A DNA stretch of 64,000 nt from DASUAS01 sp963720765 (lineage in GTDB: Bacteria > Actinomycetota > Acidimicrobiia > IMCC26256 > DASPTH01): NCBI GenBank assembly GCA_963720765.1, contig CAVRGS010000003.1, positions 496,001-560,000 of the forward strand, read 5' to 3'. The notes beneath the pieces were generated by a model. That model saw only the letters and a program-made list of their open reading frames with translations. It ran no database searches and was not told where the DNA came from. Positions 26,010 through 34,817 of this stretch are shown in pieces (the stretch's first letter is position 1; every line of letters starts with the position of its first letter). A program made the position numbers and the translations under genes.

Positions 26010-28992
26010 TTAGCGGCGCGCCGCCTCGTACTGACGTGCCCCTGCCTTGCGGATGACGCCGTCGTCGATTCCCACGCGCAGCGCGTGGCGGAATCGGCCG
26101 GGGCCCCAGGTGCGGGCACGGGTGGCGTCGCGGAGTTCGTGTCGGCTCAGCGGCCCGTGCTCGCGCAGTGTGGTCGCAAGGGCACGAACCTCGCGGTCGG
26201 TGTCATCAGGACCGTCGAGGTGCGCGAACGTGGGCAGTCCGGAGTAGATCGCAGCGCGACGGTGGACATGGTGCTGGCGAGCCGCCGCACGGTCGTTGCT
26301 CTCTTCGGGACGGGGACTCGGAGACTGTCCGTTCTGACCGTCCTGGTGCTCGCGTTCGATCCGGGCGGCCCGCAATGCGACTTGCGTTTGCACGCCCACC
26401 ACGCCGTCCTCGGTGAGGTGGTGGTCTCGCTGGAACCGCCGCACCGACCCGCTGTCGGTCGGGTCGAGGACGCGCTCGGGGTCGTCGGAGCGGTCGTCGT
26501 CGTCCTCGTCGGTCGGTAGCTCTGCCGCGCGCCGCCAGCATCGCACCCATCGTCTCGGGGCCGATGATGCCGTCGGGATCGAGGCCATGGGCGTGTTGGA
26601 ACGATGCGATGGATTCCCGGTCCGCGGCGTCGACGCCGACTGTCCGGTGCTCCTCGCGCCGGATCGCCCGACCCGTCTCTTCGTCGATCACTCCGGTGGC
26701 ATCGAGGCCGTGGTCGGATTGGAAGCGCTGGATCTCGTCGGGATCGCTCGGGTTGATGCCGGCTCGTCGCACCGGCCTGGCATCGCATTGACCCGCCAGC
26801 GCGGCGATGACCTCGCGGGTGGTGGCACCCACGATCCCGTCGGGTTCGAGTTCGTGGAGCGCCTGGAACGTGGCGACTGAGGCTGGGTCCGAGACATCGA
26901 GGCCGAGGCGCACCTCGAGGCTGTTCCACGCCGCGGACAGCGCACCTTGTGTCTCGCCGTCCACGTCGCCCGATGGCGCCAGGCCCATGAGGCGCTGGAA
27001 CGCTTTCACCGAGTCGGCGTCGGTGACGTCGACGTCGCTCGCGGACATGGCCGACCGGGCGGGGTCGGAGTCCTCGTCGCCTTCGTCGGTGTCGGCGCTG
27101 GCGAACTCGTGGATGCGTTCGGCGGCCACCGCACGCAGCGCTGCCTGGGTCCTCGGCCCGATGACGCCGTCCTCCCGCAGGCCATACGCAGCCTGGAACT
27201 GCCGGATCGAATCGGCCCGGCTCGGATCGAGTTCGATGCGTCCCTGCTGCGCGATCAGCGCGCCGCGGGTAGCGGGACCGACCACTCCATCGGCGGTCAA
27301 TCCGTGGCGGTCCTGGAATTCGGCGATGGAAGTGGCGTCGGTGAAGTCGACGCCCAACACCTCCCCGTTCTCGTCCTCGTCGTCGTCGCTCGTTGCGATC
27401 CGCGCCGCGAGTGCCCCGCGGGTCGCCGCATCGATCACGCCCGTCTCGTCGAGACCGTTCTGCTTCTGGAACTGGCGGATCGCCCGATCGTCGGCGAGGT
27501 CGAGCCCGAGTGGGCCTTCGATGGTGGTCTGGTCGCCCGCGTCATCGGCCGAAGCCGCCGACAGTGGCTTGGCAATCGACTCGAGACCTTGCTGCTCGGC
27601 CTTGACGCCGATCAACAGCTCGGTGACGCCACCGAAGATCATGAGCCCGGCCCCGATCAGATAGCCGACGTACACGGCCGAGCGCGAATTGCCGGTCCCG
27701 ATCAGAGAACCGAACAGCAAGGGCCCGATGATGCCGCCGATGCCGGTGGCGATCGAATAGAAGAACGCGATCGCCATCGCCCGGATCTCCATCGGGAACG
27801 TCTCACTCACGGTCAGATAGCCGGCACTTGCGCCGGCCGACGCGAAGAAGAACACCACGACCCAGGATGCGGTCAGCGTCACTGTCGTGAGGACATCGGT
27901 CGTGAACAAGTAGCCGACGACGATCAGCAACGCGCCCGAGACGATGTAGCTCATCGAGATCATCGGCTTGCGACCGACGGTGTCGAAGAAGCGTCCGAGG
28001 AGCAGCGGCCCGAGGAAATTTCCCACTGCGAAGGGGATCAGGTACAAGCCGACGCGAGCTTCGCTCACACCGTAGAACGACGTCAGGACCAAGCCGTACG
28101 TGAAGAAGATGGCGTTGTACAAGAACGCCTGGGTGCCCATCAACGAAAGTCCGAGGATCGTGCGTTTCGGATAGACCTTGAATGCCGTGCGAGCGATCTC
28201 GACGAATCCCACGCTGTCGCGCTCGCGGATCTCGATCACGTCGTCGTCGCTCGGCTCCGAGAGTTCCTCCGCCACCGAACTCGAGACGTCGCGCTCGATT
28301 TGGCGCACGACACGTTCGGCTTCTTCCGGCTGTCCGTGCGTCATGAGCCAGCGAGGGCTCTCAGGAACGTGGCGACGAAGGAGCAGCAGTCCGAATGCCA
28401 GCACGAGGCCAGTGAAGAATGCGATGCGCCATCCGAGATCGACGGGGAAGATGTTCGTGTCGAGGTAGAGCAATGACAACGATGCGGCGACGATGGTCCC
28501 GATCCAGTAGCTGCCGTTGATGGCGAGGTCGACCCAACCGCGAGCGCGAGCCGGAATCAGCTCGTCGATCGCGGAATTGATCGCCGAGTATTCACCTCCG
28601 ATCGCGAACCCGGTGATGAAGCGGAACGTCACGAACGAGGCGAAGTTCCACGAGAGCCCGGTGAGAAGCACGCCGGCCATGTAGAGCGCCAGCGTGAGCA
28701 TGAAGAGCTTCCGACGACCGAATCGGTCGGTGAGATATCCCCAGAACAGCGACCCGCTGATCGCGCCGCCGATGTAGATCGACGCAGAGAGCCCCACCTC
28801 GGCTGCGGTGAGACCCAGCGCGTTCGGATTGGTGAGCCGCGACCCGACGGCGCCCTTCATCGTCACCTCGAGCCCGTCGAGGATCCACACCGCGCCCAGT
28901 GCCCAGACGATCAGCCAGTGCCACTGTGACCACGGGAGGCGATCCATCCGAGCCGGGATCTTGGTCCTGATCGTGCCGGTCGTGATCGCCAT
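26010..28992 (-). CDS. MFS transporter fused to eight peptidoglycan-binding-like repeats and a helical C-terminus, frameshifted
   Basis: About 994 residues. Residues 1-455 form a 12-helix MFS metabolite:H+ symporter with GYLTDRFGRRKLFML, RFITGFAIGGEYSAINSAI and PESPRWLM signatures. After an Ala/Asp linker come eight copies of a roughly 40-residue module with the pattern R-F-Q-x3-G-L-x2-D-G-V-x-G-x-x-T-x-x-A-L, like PF01471 peptidoglycan-binding domains; seven are in one frame, the eighth (VRRFQRDHHLTEDGVVG) follows a frameshift near 26525-26535. Acidic linkers (DDDEDENGE) separate some copies. The end (LREHGPLSRHELRDATRART) looks like a small winged-helix segment. ATG 28992 has GGAGGT upstream; a GTG at 28998 is less likely. 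An MFS C-terminus is normally cytoplasmic, so cell-wall binding would need unusual topology. Function unknown. Confidence 0.82.
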
Positions 28993-29104
28993 GGTCACCT
29001 CCGAGACACGCGCGTCTGTCGCTGTCGGGTCAGTTCATTTCCCGTCTTCGACGCGAGCAAACCGGCGGGATCGACCCGCCTGATCGACGTCCGCGAGACC
29101 GCGC

Positions 29105-29368
29105 TCAGGGCCGGCGTACCGACCCGCTCAAGACCTCGAAGATCCGCAACGCCGACCGCGGACCGCCGCGGCTGAGCTGCTGCGCGAGCCGTTGTGCCTC
29201 TCGCTGGCTGTCGCACCGTCGGCTTCCGGCGGTGCCGATACAACCGCGCTTGCACGTCCACACGACGGTCTCACCGCTCGCACGGAACTGCCAGGAGCAA
29301 CCGAGCACACGACAACGAAACGTGCGACGCTCGGGTGGTACAGGTGGTACAGGGGTCGGCGAAGCCAT
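29105..29368 (-). CDS. Small zinc-ribbon-like actinobacterial protein
   Basis: 87 residues. The core FRCRVLGCSWQFRASGETVV followed by WTCKRGC resembles a common actinobacterial family of about 80 residues with the pattern C-x-x-x-G-x-x-W and W-x-C-x-R-G-C, then a helix of the type A-x-x-x-A-x-x-L. Cysteines suggest zinc binding. Coded upstream of the MFS/PG-binding gene on the same strand, 112 bp apart, inside the 33-bp repeat pair. Function unknown. Confidence 0.65.
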   Translation of the reverse strand: MASPTPVPPVPPERRTFRCRVLGCSWQFRASGETVVWTCKRGCIGTAGSRRCDSQREAQRLAQQLSRGGPRSALRIFEVLSGSVRRP

Positions 29369-29604
29369 GCAACTGCCCTACCCGCGGCGTGACGTGGACA
29401 TGCCGTGTCGACGTCGAGGAGTGAAGCCGGTGCTCTGTCCGGCTTCCTTCTGCGCCAGGCGTCGAGACACCAACGAGGACTCTTTCGGTGTGGCCTGCGC
29501 ATACGGCGGTGAGCCATCTTCCATCTCGATATCGGGATTCATCATGCCATTCCGGCGACGGTCAGGCCTGCGTGTCTCGGAACTTGCGGAGACCTCACTG
29601 GCGT

Positions 29605-29637
29605 GCGCCCCGGCATGCATGGATCCGCCGCCGATCG
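29605..29637. repeat. 33-bp direct repeat, right copy
   Basis: Exact copy of 25841-25873 in the same orientation, 14 bp before the CDF transporter start. It contains the six-base palindromes ATGCAT and GGATCC. The 33-bp length is much longer than usual transposase target duplications; no transposase or integrase is coded between the copies. Confidence 0.9.
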
Positions 29638-29651
29638 GAAACCACAGAGAG

Positions 29652-30629
29652 ATGGCGCACGAGGTCGACACCGATCGCACGGTGCTCGTTGCACTGCTCG
29701 CGAACGTCGCCATCGCGGTGGTGAAGTTCGTCGGGTTCGTGCTCACCGGCGCGGTGTCACTGCTCGCCGAAGGCATCCACTCCGTTGCCGACACCGCCGA
29801 CCAGGGGCTGTTGTTCTTCGGGCGCCACCGGGCGCGCCAGCGGCCAACGAAGAGCCATCCCTTCGGCTACGGCCGTGAGCGGTACTTCTGGGCCTTCGTC
29901 GTGGCGATGGTGCTGTTCACCGGGGGAGGACTGTTCGCGTTGCTCGAAGCCTGGGAGAAGCTTCGGAGTCCGCACGAGCTGACATCGATCGGCTGGGGCG
30001 TGTGCATCCTCCTGCTGGCCGCGGTGTTCGAGGCCCTGTCCTTGAGGACCGCCGTACGTCGGGCGCGGGCGTTGAAGGGTGACGAGAGCTGGTACAGCTT
30101 CATCCACGCCTCGAAGCAGGCGGAGCTGCCCGTGGTGCTGCTCGAGGACAGCGCAGCCCTGGCCGGGCTCGCGTGCGCGTTCGCGGGACTCGTGTTGTCG
30201 TGGGCCACGGGGAATTCGCGCTTCGATGCGTTGGGCAGCCTCGGGATCGGCGTGCTGCTGGTCGCGGTGGCGCTCACGCTCGCGACCGAGATGAAGAGTC
30301 TTCTCATCGGCGAGTCGGCCGGCGACGACGACGTCAACGGTGCACGGCGCGCGCTACTGGCCGATGCGCGGCTTCTGAAGATCATCGACTTACGGACGGA
30401 GCAGCTCGGTCCCGACGAGGTCATGATCGGCGCCAAGATCGTGGTGCGCGACGGTATCGACAGTCGTGCGCTCTCGTCGGTGCTCGACGAGATGGAGTGC
30501 GCGATCCGAGAGGAGGTCCCGACGGCGCGCCGGGTGTACTTGGAACCGAGCGTGTCCACGGAGCGCGCGGCGCCCGAGGGCCGCGAGCAGGCACGTGGTG
30601 GCGGACCGGACGCAGACGACCAGCCCTGA
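29652..30629 (+). CDS. Cation diffusion facilitator (CDF) family transporter
   Basis: 325-residue proton-coupled divalent metal exporter-like protein. Helix 2 carries SLLAEGIHSVADTADQ with the His/Asp metal site, followed by SHPFGYGRERYFWAF, a hallmark of the family. Helix 5 has the expected acidic residue in VLLEDSAALAGL, and a cytoplasmic ferredoxin-like domain begins about residue 205. The long intracellular loop and HPFGYGRE motif place it near the ZnT9-like/YdfM group. ATG 29652 is preceded by AGAGAG. Metal specificity is not readable. Confidence 0.9.
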   Translation: MAHEVDTDRTVLVALLANVAIAVVKFVGFVLTGAVSLLAEGIHSVADTADQGLLFFGRHRARQRPTKSHPFGYGRERYFWAFVVAMVLFTGGGLFALLEAWEKLRSPHELTSIGWGVCILLLAAVFEALSLRTAVRRARALKGDESWYSFIHASKQAELPVVLLEDSAALAGLACAFAGLVLSWATGNSRFDALGSLGIGVLLVAVALTLATEMKSLLIGESAGDDDVNGARRALLADARLLKIIDLRTEQLGPDEVMIGAKIVVRDGIDSRALSSVLDEMECAIREEVPTARRVYLEPSVSTERAAPEGREQARGGGPDADDQP

Positions 30630-30661
30630 GCATCGAGACGATCGGTGCTCGAGGTCGCCCT

Positions 30662-31840
30662 TCAGCTTCCGAGCTCTTCGGCGGCGTCTGCCGTCGTGAA
30701 CCAACGCGCGACGGCGACGTCGCTCGAGGAGTGCACGACGATCGACAGCACGACGGTGAGGGCGACGAGTTGTGCCATCCGCTCGTCGTCGGCCACGCCG
30801 GCGGCGAGGATGAAGAGGCCGTAGACGACAGAAGAGAAGCCCTTCGGTCCGAACCAGGCCACGGTCACGAATTCCTTGCCGCGCACACCGGTTCCGAGGA
30901 GTGCGATCAGCACCGGAACGGCACGCCCGACGGTGAGCGTCAGCACTGCGAACACCAGGCCGGCGACGCCGGCGGCCACGAAGATGTCGGGTGTGAGCAG
31001 CGCTCCGAACACCAGGAGGGCGGCGAGCTTCAGGAGCTCGCTCACCAGCTCGCCGAACTCCTCGAAGGCCACCTGGAGCTCGGGCGCGACCGTGGCGACG
31101 GTGGAACCGGCGGCGAAGGCGGCCAGGAAGGCGTTGGCGCCGGTGAGCTCGGTGATCGCGAACACGAGCATGCCGATGGCAACCGGAGCGAGGGCCTCGT
31201 AGCGGTCGGTGCTCTTGCCGGGGACCGCGCGCAGGACACGTGCCGCCGCCGCCGGTACCACGATCCCGATGAGCACGCCGCCGACGAGCGCGGCGGCGAC
31301 CCGGCCGGGGTCGATCGCCTCGGCGGAGAGCACGTCGAGCAACACGATGACGACCGGCAGCACCAGACCGTCGTTGAGGCCGCTCTCGACGTTGAGCAGT
31401 TGCCGTATGCGGCGGGGCACCTCGCGTCGACCGACGATCGCCGACGCCAGGACCGGGTCGGTGGGCGTGAGCGCGGCTGCCACCAGCATCGCCTCGGTCC
31501 AGGGCAGGCCCATCAGCAGTGCGGCCGCGACCGTGACGAGGCCGAACGTGAGCGGCATGGCGACCAGGAGCAGTCGGCCCGGCAGCCGCCACGCCTGGTG
31601 GAGATCCTGCACGCCCAGGTGCATCCCGTCGGTGAACAGCACCGCGAACAGGGCGATCTCCGTCAGGAGCACCACGGACGGGTCTCCCGATGAGACGTCG
31701 ATCGCGCCGAATCCGAGCTGCCCTGCGACCGCTCCAGCAGCGAGGAACAGCACGGCCGTCGACAGGATGCTGCGCCGGGCAACGCCGGAGATGGCAACAC
31801 CGATGAGGAGGGTCACCGCGAACACCAGGACGCCGCTCAC
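30662..31840 (-). CDS. Cation:proton antiporter (CPA1/NhaP-like)
   Basis: 392 residues, almost wholly hydrophobic, with about 12 helices. CPA1 features include TPTDPVLASAIVG, the ion-binding Asn-Asp pair in NVESGLNDGLVLPVV and AWFGPKGFSSVVYGLFIL. Exchanges Na+ or K+ for H+ across the cytoplasmic membrane. No C-terminal regulatory domain. Convergent with the CDF gene, 32 bp apart. Ion specificity is not readable. Confidence 0.92.
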   Translation of the reverse strand: MSGVLVFAVTLLIGVAISGVARRSILSTAVLFLAAGAVAGQLGFGAIDVSSGDPSVVLLTEIALFAVLFTDGMHLGVQDLHQAWRLPGRLLLVAMPLTFGLVTVAAALLMGLPWTEAMLVAAALTPTDPVLASAIVGRREVPRRIRQLLNVESGLNDGLVLPVVIVLLDVLSAEAIDPGRVAAALVGGVLIGIVVPAAAARVLRAVPGKSTDRYEALAPVAIGMLVFAITELTGANAFLAAFAAGSTVATVAPELQVAFEEFGELVSELLKLAALLVFGALLTPDIFVAAGVAGLVFAVLTLTVGRAVPVLIALLGTGVRGKEFVTVAWFGPKGFSSVVYGLFILAAGVADDERMAQLVALTVVLSIVVHSSSDVAVARWFTTADAAEELGS

Positions 31841-31923
31841 CTGGATGCTCCCCCGGCCTCTTCGCCGACCGCCTCCTCGCCCACGATCAGGTGGTTGCGC
31901 GTCGGGTCATCGCCGCGTCGCCG

Positions 31924-32265
31924 TCACGGGGATGGCCGGGCGGCACTCGACCGCTGGCGCGCCGTCGACTCGTGCAACGCTTCGCTGTCGCGGTCGCGGG
32001 CAACGGTCATCCGGTGTCGACGACGGCTGCGCCAGACGAGCCCGGCGAGGCTGGTAAGCGCCATGGTCGCCAACACGGTGACGAGCAGCATCACGGCGAG
32101 CGACGCCTGGAAGTCGAGCCAGAGCCACTGGAAGTGGACCTGCTGGTTGTTCTGCACGACGAGCAGGATGAGCGCGGCCAAGATGACCAATGCGGCGACG
32201 TAGGACCATCGGATGCCGGTGCCGGGCACGCGGCCACGCCGCTGGTGGGGCTGGGATGTCATCAT
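31924..32265 (-). CDS. LapA-domain (DUF1049) membrane protein
   Basis: 113 residues with two membrane helices: YVAALVILAALILLVVQNNQ and LAVMLLVTVLATMALTSLAG, joined by the family motif QVHFQWLWLDFQ. LapA-like proteins are small envelope proteins; in enterobacteria they take part in LPS assembly, but the role in actinobacteria is not known. AGGAGG lies 8 bp before ATG 32265, so I prefer it to the ATG at 32286. Located just upstream of the antiporter on the same strand. Confidence 0.8.
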   Translation of the reverse strand: MMTSQPHQRRGRVPGTGIRWSYVAALVILAALILLVVQNNQQVHFQWLWLDFQASLAVMLLVTVLATMALTSLAGLVWRSRRRHRMTVARDRDSEALHESTARQRSSAARPSP

Positions 32266-32494
32266 CGCCTTGGCCTCCTGGATCATGCCTCGCGTTCGCT
32301 CTCCTTCGGCATTCCCGAGCGAGGACCGAGCGGAAACCTCGACGGGCGGACGCCGGTGCGGAGGCGTCGCGCCGCGCGAGGTCGGAGCTCGTGCCTCAGC
32401 TGCTCGTCAGCGCCATGCGCAATGCTGCGAGGGTGGCCATTCCGACCGACAGATCCCGCGCGGCCGGCATCCCGCAGACCGCCGGCTGGTGGAG

Positions 32495-33626
32495 TCAGTC
32501 TCCGTCGTCGGAGACGTTGACGATGACGAGCGCTACGTCGTCTTCGTTGGAACTGCTCTGCAGCATCACGTGCAGGAGATGCTCGCACAACGCGTCAGGA
32601 TCTGCGGGCCCGCTGCTGCACGCTTCCCTGAGGCGCCCGATGCCGGTAGTGATCGGCTCGTGTCGTCGCTCGATGAGACCGTCGGTGTACAAGATCAACG
32701 TCGCGCCTTCATCGAGGTGCACCGAGTGCGTCATGAACGCGGCGTCGAGCCCCAGCGGCGGATCGCAGATCGCGTCGAGCACGGTGGTCGTGCCGTCAGG
32801 GTGACGAAGTATGGCTGGGCAGTGTCCCGCCGTCGAGTACGACCACATACGGGTTCGAGGATCGAAGACTCCGTACAGCGCGGTGACCATCGTCTCGCTG
32901 CTGAACACCCGAACAACCTGATCCAACCGTGTGAGCACGACATCGGGCGCATGCTCGCTCAGCGCGAGCGCCCGCAGACCAAAACGAACGGCGGCCATGT
33001 CGGCGACCGCGAGCAGACCGTGGCCCGCAACATCACCGATCGCCAGGCCGAGCGCGTTGCCATCGAGGGGAAGAATCGCGTACCAATCCCCACCGACCAC
33101 CGCGTCGGTCTCCGCGCCGACATAGCGGACTGCCACCTTGGTTCCTGGGACCCTCGGAAACGATGTGGGCAGGAGCGCGCTCTGCAGGACCTGGACCATT
33201 TGTCGCTGGTGCTCGAGCGCGTCGGTGATCTCCGCTTCGTGACGTTCCCGGGGCGTGACATCCATCGCCACGCCTGTCGTGCCGACGGGCTCTCCACCTT
33301 CGTCGAGGAGGACCGTGCCCCGACACTCGACGAAATGAATCGAGCCATCTGCCCAAACCGTGCGATGCGACAGCTTGTAGGGGCCCGGCACTTCGAGCGC
33401 GGCATGCACGCGGGCGAGGCATTCGAGCGCGATCCTCGGGGTGAAGTGCCGCCACCCAGTCCTCGAACTGTCCACCGAAGCCACCGGGCGGTAATCCGTG
33501 CATCTCCTCGAGACGCTCGTCCCAGGTCGTTCGGCCAGAGGCCATGTCCCAGGTCCACGTGCCGAGTCGTGCCGCTTCGATTGCGAGAGCGAGACGTTCC
33601 TCGTTGACCGCGATTTCAGGAGTCAT
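32495..33626 (-). CDS. PAS-PP2C (RsbU/SpoIIE-like) serine phosphatase, frameshifted
   Basis: Predicted signalling phosphatase of about 376 residues. PAS domain at about 5-125 (LGTWTWDMASGRTTWDERLEEMHG, ECRGTVLLDEGGEPVG), a coiled helix (ITDALEHQRQMVQVLQSALLP), then a SpoIIE/PP2C domain with Asp metal ligands in VGGDWYAILPLDGNALGLAIGDVAGHG, and LYTDGLIERR and NEDDVALVIV. The two halves lie in different frames with the switch near 33430, where HPED runs into ECLARVHAALE; dropping one C restores it. Followed at higher coordinates by a STAS protein on the same strand, the classical partner-switching substrate. Confidence 0.87.
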
Positions 33627-33678
33627 GAAGTTCCCCGGGAGGTGTTGCCAACTTCTCGTCGTTCGCGTGTGGACCGTG

Positions 33679-34011
33679 TCAGCGACGTGAGCGGTCGACG
33701 ATCTCGAAGACCTGATCGATGCCAGCGAGCTCGAGGACCGAGCGACACGCAGGCGCAGGGTTGACGAGCACCAGTGAGACGTTCGTGCCCTCCAACCTGT
33801 GGTGGGCTTTGACGAGGGCGGAGATCGCGGACGAGTCGAGGAAGGTGACGGACGAGAGGTCGACGAGGGCGGGCGGTTGCGCTTCGTCGGCGACTGCGAG
33901 GAGTTCTTGCAGAAAGCTCGACGCGTTGGCCATATCCAGTTCGCCGGTCACGACCAGGGTCCTGAGCCCGTGAGCTTCGCGTCGCTCGAACGAGGCCTGG
34001 TCGGAGCCCAT
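33679..34011 (-). CDS. STAS-domain anti-sigma factor antagonist
   Basis: 110-residue SpoIIAA/RsbV-type protein. Core: RTLVVTGELDMANASSF and VDLSSVTFLDSSAISALVKA, where a Ser in the D-S-S motif (59-61) is the expected phosphorylation site. It would be phosphorylated by an anti-sigma kinase and reactivated by the adjacent PP2C. No RsbW-type kinase is coded nearby. AAAGGAC before ATG 34011 sets the start. Confidence 0.9.
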   Translation of the reverse strand: MGSDQASFERREAHGLRTLVVTGELDMANASSFLQELLAVADEAQPPALVDLSSVTFLDSSAISALVKAHHRLEGTNVSLVLVNPAPACRSVLELAGIDQVFEIVDRSRR

Positions 34012-34068
34012 GAGAGTGTCCTTTCGCGTCGCGGTGGCGGCGCAACCGATTGAATCACCGGGAAGTTT

Positions 34069-34102
34069 TCTCTGCAAGTGTTCTGCAACTGTTCTACAAC
34101 TG
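34069..34102. promoter_or_regulatory. Three ~11-bp direct repeats in divergent promoter
   Basis: TCTCTGCAAGTG, TTCTGCAACTG and TTCTACAACTG follow each other head to tail in the 149-bp space between the STAS and MerR-REC genes. Spacing of 11-12 bp puts copies on one face of the helix, as in operators of MerR-type regulators that bind as oligomers (CarH-like). Binding by the adjacent MerR-REC protein is inference. Confidence 0.5.
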
Positions 34103-34160
34103 CTCGACGAAACCTGCTGAGCTTGCCGCGGGCTCGCCGGACGGGGGTAGGCTTTCGCCC

Positions 34161-34817
34161 ATGTCATCGTCTGAGGCGATCTACAGCATCGGTGCGGTGA
34201 GCCGGATGCTCGGGATTCCCTCGGCCACACTCCGGGCGTGGGAGGACCGCTACGGGGTGGTCGTCCCGGAACGCAGCCTGGGTGGCCAGCGGCTCTACAC
34301 CCGTTCCCAGATCGAACAGCTGACGTTCATCGGGGGCTCGATGGCCGCGGGATCGAGCGCAGCCGATGCGCACCGCGTCCTGGGTGAGCGGGTCGCGGCG
34401 GGACAAGGGGTGGTGGGGTCCGCCATGAGCGACAGCGTGCTGGTGCTCCTCGCCGAGCGCGACCCGTTCGCTGCGGAGCTCACGGAGTACTTGTTGCGCA
34501 CCGAGGGGTTCGAGGTGATCCTGGCGCTCGACGCCGCGGAATCGCGACGCCTGTTCGAGGACCGCCAGCCGGCGATCGTCGTGCTGGATCTCATGATCTC
34601 GGCGGGACGCGGGGTGGCACTGTGCCGGGCGCTCGCCGACCAGGGCGCTCACGTGATCGCAGTCTCTTCACTGGAGCAGCGTGCACGGGCACTGGACGCC
34701 GGTGCGGACGTCTTCTTGCAGAAGCCGCTCGAGACACTCCAGCTCGTCTCCGCGGTGCGCGATCTTCTGGGCACCAGCGCATTGCGGAGCGTGGTACCGG
34801 CGCAGTCGCTTCGATGA
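34161..34817 (+). CDS. MerR-type HTH regulator with C-terminal receiver domain
   Basis: 218 residues. Residues 8-75 are a MerR-like helix-turn-helix (YSIGAVSRMLGIPSATLRAW, GGQRLYTRSQIEQL) of the MlrA/CarH type. Residues 92-205 are a response-regulator receiver: acidic pair near E99-D101, phospho-acceptor D143 in IVVLDLM, Ser169-Ser170 and K188 in FLQKPL. A receiver in place of the usual B12-binding domain implies control by a histidine kinase, none of which is coded here. The TGA overlaps the KaiC-like ATG, so the two are coupled. Confidence 0.85.
   Translation: MSSSEAIYSIGAVSRMLGIPSATLRAWEDRYGVVVPERSLGGQRLYTRSQIEQLTFIGGSMAAGSSAADAHRVLGERVAAGQGVVGSAMSDSVLVLLAERDPFAAELTEYLLRTEGFEVILALDAAESRRLFEDRQPAIVVLDLMISAGRGVALCRALADQGAHVIAVSSLEQRARALDAGADVFLQKPLETLQLVSAVRDLLGTSALRSVVPAQSLR

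Noticed and set aside
25841..29637. Transposon or integrative element
   Set aside because: No transposase, integrase or inverted terminal repeats were seen; only the direct repeats are supported.
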